Shown: piece by piece, positions 57,601 to 64,000 of the stretch
How positions within the stretch are numbered: position 1 is the first letter of the stretch
Layout: each line of letters begins with the position of its first letter
NCBI GenBank assembly: GCA_035041965.1
Contig: JAPYMA010002233.1
Span: 1 to 64,000 of the forward strand
Length of the DNA: 64,000 bases
Reading direction: 5' to 3'
Source: Anisakis pegreffii
Taxonomy: Eukaryota > Nematoda > Chromadorea > Rhabditida > Anisakidae
Made by a program: the position numbers and the translations under genes
Notes under the pieces: generated by a model
Database searches by the model: none
What the model saw: only the letters and a program-made list of their open reading frames with translations
Told to the model about the DNA's origin: nothing

Positions 57601-60600
57601 TGATACCGCATCTGGTTAATATTTGTTTCGTCATCTACTTATTGTTCAGTTCAGCAATTTATTGCGTTCATGTGTTCATTGTTCATCTCCTATTCAAAAT
57701 GAAACGAATCTGCAGGAACCAGCGGTGGCGATACGCCGTTGCTGATGTCAACTCAAAGTGAAACGAGTTTAGCGTCAGGTGTCATAAGTGCCGCAACACA
57801 ATCTAAGCATTTGAATCCTTCAAAGAATGTAACGACTGATTCATTGAACGAGCAAATTCACCGCGGTAATATCGATTCGTCAACTAATGATCCCATCAGC
57901 AACAACAGTAATCGTTCGCATCAGCAACAGGCCAAGAAGTATTTTTGTGTTATTTCCTGTAAACTTGATTCTCTGACTGATATTTCAAGATGTTTATCAC
58001 GTTCAAAGGAGTGCTATTTCAACATTGCGGCTGATCTGTATTTTATTGCATTTTTTTGTAAGTAATGATCAGTTAATGGAATTGAAGTTGAATAAATGAA
58101 AATAGATGTAATAAACATAGGAAGTTGCCTCCGGTGGACGTGTCGGTATTCGATGAAATACCATCAAATAGCGCATTGCCACCTAATGTTCCGTCAATTG
58201 GTGAAGTAGCTGCCAATGGTAATAGTAGAGAACGTTTAAGACGTCAGTCGAGCGGCAGTTCATTCTATTCAAAATCTGATATCGATTCTGAGTTTTCAAA
58301 GTTAGTTTTTGAGATATTCATTTTTTTTGAGATATGCTCTATTATTTTACGTGACTTTGTGTGTTACTCATTGAATAATATCTCTCCTGCTCTGTTCCTT
58401 TTGAAAGTGAATGTGTTGTTATGACTGAATATATTAACAGAATGAAATATTGAAGGTGTATTTTATTGCGTTCAATAATGAAGATTTGTTGATATTTCGC
58501 AAAAAATTTGAGCTTATGATTGTACGATTACTCAGATTCAAGCTACTAGTTAATGATAATATCTCCTAGGGATATTCACTGTGTGGAAAAATGAAAACTT
58601 ATGACATAAATATATTAAAACTTGAAGAGATCTGAACGAAGATGCGCTGTCGACACTACTTGCCGAGTATGTGCCCATGTCGTCGTCCTATAATCCAACC
58701 AGTAACATAATGGATTTAATCACGACCAATGCCAATTCACACACAACGTCCACGAGTCCAGCCGCATCCATATTGGCACGAGCTGGCTCATTTTGTAACG
58801 ATGACATTGACAATCAGTCAATTTCGCAACAGCGCGATCATTCTCTTAGTCCCATCAATAATACGTTCCCATCCAATGTTCGTTTCGTACACTGTTTATA
58901 ATATGAGATATGTAGTCGTTGAGAAAGCGGGTGCATATCATTCGTGATATTTTGAGGTGACCAAACAGAGGAAAGATGTATCGGAAATGGATAGAGTTGG
59001 CGAGTTGAGTCAGTCGAATGCATGCTGCCCACATTCAAGTGACGTTCACAACGATACTAAACTAGCTAATTCTGATGAAAAATCAGAAGACGGCGATAAA
59101 TCGACCAGCAAGAACGTTGACGTAAATACAAACGCGATATCAGGTTCGTCGTTTCTATCGCCACGCACAAGTGACATTTATCGTTGAATTCATCATAAGT
59201 GTGTTTTGTATCTACACGACTTGCTTTTAAGTAAGAGACTTTATAATGTTGTCGTGCGAGTAAGCCGTTAGCAGTCATCAAAATCAATTTATGGTACAGA
59301 CGAATCATTATTCTGTCATCGTCAGAGTTGATGTCAATTCTGATTCATTGAATTCAGGAGGTATTCAAACAGCAGCAACTGCCAATACGTCAGGTTTTGC
59401 ACGTAAGAAGATAAATATCTTTCAAGGACTGCAGAAAGTTGGCGAATCACTCAAAATGCGTAAAGGTTTATTTCACTGAAATGCTAATCATTGTTTACTT
59501 TCTTTTGTAGTTCATCGTAAATTTTATTTCGGTGTAATATTTCGCATTTGTATGAAGCATTTACACAAAATCAAATGTACTCAAGGCATGGCAGTGAGTT
59601 CTTTAAAACAGTCACTATCTCAAGCGACAACGATGAATGAATTAGCATCAGTTGATGCCAATTCAAATCCATCAATGTGTGTTTCGAACGACAAACCGAA
59701 CACATTCAAACGAGATACGCAGCAAGATATCACTGGTATTTACCTGCTTTCACTGATTTCATTTCATTCTATTCGTAATGAAGTGCTCATCATCTTATCA
59801 CTGTTTAATTATTTAATTCATGTATATTAATCCTAATTTATCATCCTAACAAACTTATTTCCTAATCCAAAACCGCCATTCTGTTGTACTCTAGTCATAT
59901 CGGCAAATTTTTTCAAGTTCACATGATCGATTTAATATCGCTTTCAAAAGTAGTGTTGCTTCTTGTTATCGTTGAAGAATATTGTGGTTAACAAGATCCG
60001 AATTTTCAGGTCGAAAGCGTCTAACCGGCAGTCATTCAATGGGTGAGTTGGGATGTTTGAGAGAGAAGAACGAAAGTAACGAACACACAGCAAATGCGAT
60101 TCTCGATAAGTATAAGGGTAAACACGCGATTGTAATTGATTACAATAATTCACCCGATAATCTCGAACGCGTCTCGAATCAACTCCATCCTGCTCAGGTT
60201 CACTTCTTCATTCATTCATTAGTATTGTACTGGTATATATCCTTCAGATGTTTGCTTTTGTTAAGATGCTTCCGCATTGAGCACCCTTCCAATAAATAAA
60301 ACAACAACACTCATTGATGCTGCTGATGTTTCGGCTCATTAATCCATAATCATAGCGCGAAGAAATAAATTAAATTGCTGCGGTCTTAGTCGAAATAATC
60401 ACTTATCTGCGATCATTGAAATATGTGCCTGCGAAACAAGAATGTCATGCGAATCATTCATATAACCTTCATCATCCAGCCGAAGTATCATAGAAAGTAA
60501 TACAGAAATAAGTTGGCTGTTTTAGAAGTTATTCGATTGATCCGTTTGTACTCTGATCGCATTCATTTTATTTTCTTATGGAAAGGTGATAAATGCAACA

Positions 60601-63368
60601 AAAGTTGTTTGTTGTTTGCAATTTGTCTTTTTATGTTTTTAATCTTTCTCACAAGTCACATTCCATATCGCTTTCATTTCATTTGAACGATGAAGTATAC
60701 TTAAAGTGGAGTGATATTCAGCAGTGCATCTCAGTGCTATCGTCATCATCGTCGCTCTCCTATCTGCCCTACTACGACGCGAATAACGTCACTCAGTGTC
60801 GTGCTTTTATCGATGCCAAACGTAAATTACGACTTGTGCTCAGTTCAATCGGATCATCTTCATTACCAGATCTCTCGAACATGACCATCAGCGAGCATTC
60901 GACTGTCGATTATTCGTTATCATCCGCAAATCAGATCAATAAGTTCGTTCTTTATAACCGATGTTATTCCGATTGGTAGCGATGTTGTTCACGGTAGAAT
61001 ATAAATGAATGTGACAGTGTCGATAATTACTGCGCGATATGCAGTTGTATATTAACGTGTTCATTCGTGTAAATTGATTTTTTGATGATGATTTCGTTCG
61101 TATTGTAATTATTTTAACGTCAATTCCAAAATGATTAAAGTTGAATTGTGTTTGTGAATGAATTTATGAAAATGAATGAGTTCAATTTAAGAAGAGGCGA
61201 ATGTAACGATGCACAGTATTTGAAGAATTTTCTGCAAATATTGCTTGCTGAAAGTATCAATGGACAAGAGAAGACATTGAGTGCTCAAATTAGAGAAGTC
61301 TTACGTTGTATCACGGTGTTCAGCGATAAAGAGTTAGTTGAAATCTGAGTTTAATCTTTTCAAAATTTGATCACTTTTGAAATTATTTTGCAAATTTTTT
61401 AATCAAATTCTTGTATTTTCTTTCTTTATCAGACTTCTGTTGTCGTATAAAATAATTTGATATAATATAAAACGTTATGATATTTATTATTGTATATTTA
61501 GAATTCGTAAGTTATTGAGAACGTTAAAGGATGAACATCGTAAACGTACTGCTTATGTTTTATACTTACAACAGTCAAGACTCACTCTCCTTCAGTATCG
61601 TTCCTATCTTGAAAAACTTTTGAACCGTGTTCAAAGGTATTACACTGTTTATTTTTTCATACTTTTATTACTATTAGACTATTTTCGATTCAGAAGTATT
61701 TCCTATTATTATCAAACTAATTCATCCGTATATTTATAATGTTCATGAGGAATAAATAATATATTCGCTACCATGATCACATGAAAATACCGTATCACCG
61801 TAATACGTTGATGTCACAGTCAGTTTTGTATTGATAACGTTAAATGTTGATATTGTTGGGGATCGTGAGTGAAATAGAAGTGATAATGAATGGAATTATA
61901 GGGAGAAATCATTAACTGTTGAATGTCTGGTTGAAGTATTGGTGCGATTCTATTTACAACAACGTGATATCTACGTGCGTCGATTCATTAATGATTTTCA
62001 GCTGTTGAAAGCACAAGTAAGTTGTCGTTGATATTTCTTCAATTTTTTAATTACAATTTAAAGATGAAGTGAAGTAAGCAGCAAATTTATCAGGATGAAA
62101 GAACAGATGCAGTCGAACGTGCGTTAACAATGTTGTATGAGCGTATGCCGAATGAGGCGATGTGGAAGGACGCAGACAAAGAGATGTTAGCTTATGCTCG
62201 TAAAAGCGTTGAACGTTCGATCATGGCACAGATTCATTTGATCGCATTCTATCCAAATGGAGAGGCTGATCAGTGCAGAGATAGGTTGGTTGCTCTCTCT
62301 TTCATAACGTTTCATTTTTCCGTTCACATGTTCAACGTCTCTGCTTGAAGACCAATCGTCTTTCATATTCAATATCAAAATATTTTTACTTGAGCTTGAT
62401 TTATTTCAATGTTTGGATTAAAATTCCATCGACACCTTGGAGGTTGCTCCTCAGTGCAGTTTTTCTTGCAGTGTATTCCATAAATCGTTGCGCAAACTTG
62501 CCCAAATAATCACACCAGATCATGCTGAACTGAGAATTCCACAGGTTCGAAATTTTTAATGTATAAATTTGTTATTAGCGATGATTATGAGAGATGTGAT
62601 TAGTGATTGCTTTGATGATATAAAGCAGCAGTAATAGTCAATTTATTTACTGGTTTATTTGTTTCGATTTTTTCATTATATTTTTTCGAATGTTCGAAGA
62701 AATGAACGTAAAATCAAAATGTGAACCCTCAGGAAAAAACTGGATTGTTATACATATCAGTTGATTTTTTTGCTGATTTGATTTTTGGAAAAGTGTTGAT
62801 CTGATGTTGATGAATAAGATATATAAGAGTTGTTTGATTGCAGTCTGCGAAGTGAGATAATTGTTTGATCATAACAAATTTTTGATCGAAATGAATCTCT
62901 CGAAAGAGAAAGGTAGTAATGAGCAACATTTAGCGTTTCCACGGTGAATGTCCATGGCCATCAGCTCAAGCAGAGATATCGATAATCAATGCATACAAAT
63001 CGCCTCGTGATAAAATCGCGTGTGTTGTTCGTTGTTGTGAAACCATCCAAAATCTAATCTTCCTCGCGCCTCAGCGCGGTACCGCTTCAGCCGACGATAT
63101 CACACCTTTACTTGTTTATATCCTTATACAGGTGAGGAGCACTTTATCGGAACCGAATGAAGGGAATAGTCTCGAGACAATTGTTTAAACTGCTGATCTG
63201 TTATTCAACTGCAGTATATTTCAGGCAAATCCGCAAGCTTTATTGTCGAATATCCAGTACATTAATGGTTTTTATGGTAATCGGTTGGAAGGTGCTGAGG
63301 CTTATTGGTGGGCACAGTTCACTAGTGCAGTTGAATTTATGAAGACGTTATTGAATCGTCATTTTTAA
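51628..63368 (+). CDS. rme-6: RME-6 / GAPVD1: RasGAP-like and VPS9 domain Rab5 activator
   Basis: An endocytic Rab5 guanine-nucleotide exchange factor. Exons: 51628-51801, 52040-52252, 52499-52720, 52774-52895, 53041-53144, 53388-53488, 53869-53978, 54126-54228, 54346-54495, 54632-54772, 55047-55155, 55294-55394, 55539-55698, 55789-55863, 55963-56151, 56343-56507, 56835-57071, 57354-57614, 57716-57938, 58121-58300, 58628-58877, 58957-59143, 59358-59465, 59586-59735, 60010-60197, 60722-60942, 61195-61332, 61502-61636, 61902-62016, 62094-62284, 62472-62544, 62934-63131, 63225-63368. All joins keep frame: 1745 aa. The RasGAP-like part (about 1-480) carries FTYLICPAIANPETLG. The Ser-rich disordered middle keeps the family phrases SANVSGRGSPS and SDTWSVDAMASDSEA. 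The VPS9 domain (about 1510-1745) has SIMAQIHLIAFYPN, PWPSAQAEI, SADDITPLLVYIL and ANPQALLSNIQYI, retaining the Asp and Tyr that act on Rab5. Human GAPVD1 is about 1480 aa; the extra length is in the linker. Exon 27 could start three bases earlier (61192). Eight acceptors have purine at -3. Confidence 0.95.
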
Positions 63369-64000
63369 TCATTCAATCGCTTTTATATGTTATGCATCAT
63401 TCATTATCGAGTTCTGTTTATATTCACTTCATTTTTTAAATTACTGATCAGTGTTATGAATTGAACATATGCGAATCTTACTTAAACGCTCAATTGAGCA
63501 CATACTCCGTCGACTTATCTATGTCAACGCGGTGTTAACCTTCTCGTCAGGTTCAGTGGTTTAATAGAAGAACGCAGTTGATTCATATCCGTCTTTTTAC
63601 TGAGCACTTACTTGTATCATCTACAATTAATCATTTGTTGTCGGTCATCAGTATCGACTTTATATTATTCTCAGCAACACAATCTTTGCTACGCAGTGAA
63701 TTGAGTAATCTCTGAATTGTTCTCATTATTTGTTAAGAGAGGAATGAAGTGATTGGGATGGTACAATCAAGCATCCGTCCTTCTGTGTTTTTGTATGGCA
63801 TTTTCGAATGCTTCAGAAACCGATGTATGTCTATTTTTGTCTATATGCAGGTAGGTGTTCGTCGATCTGGAAGTGTGGCTTTGAAATTGATATCGAAATT
63901 AAATTGAATGTTGAATTGATCACATTTGACGTGTTTTATCAGTTTCATCGTTTTGCTTTATCATTATTGCATGCTACTGTTGCATTATAAAGCATTTTGC
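63369..64000. other. 3' flank of rme-6 to the window end
   Basis: No coding exon is supported. A phrase after GCAG at 63847 (VGVRRSGSVALKLISKLN) is open for only 18 codons and is not assignable. The rme-6 3' untranslated region should lie here. Confidence 0.3.

Overview
This is nuclear DNA of a multicellular animal, almost certainly a parasitic chromadorean nematode. The genes have many introns, often 100-500 bp and up to about 1.9 kb. The sequence is AT-rich, and one gene encodes an AIN-1-type GW182 protein, whose reduced architecture is typical of nematodes. I cannot name the species; a spirurine (clade III) worm is a guess. I worked out exon chains by hand, requiring GT/AG borders, an unbroken frame across every join, and agreement with remembered family sequences.

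Layout. Bases 1-6510 are a tandem satellite with a 404-bp period. Its core (437-5029) looks identical from copy to copy, and its edges are diverged. Six conserved genes follow. (1) paa-1, the PP2A scaffold subunit A, minus strand, 12241-7559, 14 exons, 598 aa. (2) An ain-1 / GW182-like miRISC scaffold, plus strand, 19647-24121, 15 exons resolved, first exon not found. (3) A TTC4/Cns1 Hsp90 co-chaperone, plus strand, 27355-32430, 10 exons, 425 aa. (4) Phosphatidylserine synthase, plus strand, 34853-40681, 11 exons, 506 aa. (5) Beta-ureidopropionase, minus strand, 45954-41770, 11 exons, 386 aa, with the catalytic Glu, Lys and Cys present. (6) A GAPVD1/RME-6 homologue, plus strand, 51628-63368, 33 exons, 1745 aa, with an N-terminal RasGAP-like and a C-terminal VPS9 domain. 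A small Tyr/Ser-rich gene (17672-17196, minus) and one unrecognised Cys-rich ORF (48870-48526, minus) are weaker calls.

The conserved genes do not form one pathway. They are ordinary housekeeping and regulatory genes: phosphatase scaffold, microRNA silencing, chaperone, phospholipid synthesis, pyrimidine catabolism and endocytosis. I see no operon with the short spacing typical of nematodes.

Intergenic DNA and introns hold a varied repeat population. It includes a 753-bp hAT deletion derivative with near-perfect 8-bp target duplications and a still-open transposase fragment. There is also a decayed hAT MITE, a Merlin (IS1016-like) transposase relic inside a phosphatidylserine synthase intron, and a pogo/Tigger relic. 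tRNA-derived SINEs occur as well, one a head-to-head inverted pair, together with two minisatellites and a CCCGGGAT-rich dispersed repeat.

The most notable gene-level pattern is splicing. Of 89 inferred introns, about 25 end in AAG or GAG instead of the CAG/TAG strongly preferred in Caenorhabditis. I found no CRISPR array, viral gene, rRNA or intact tRNA gene.
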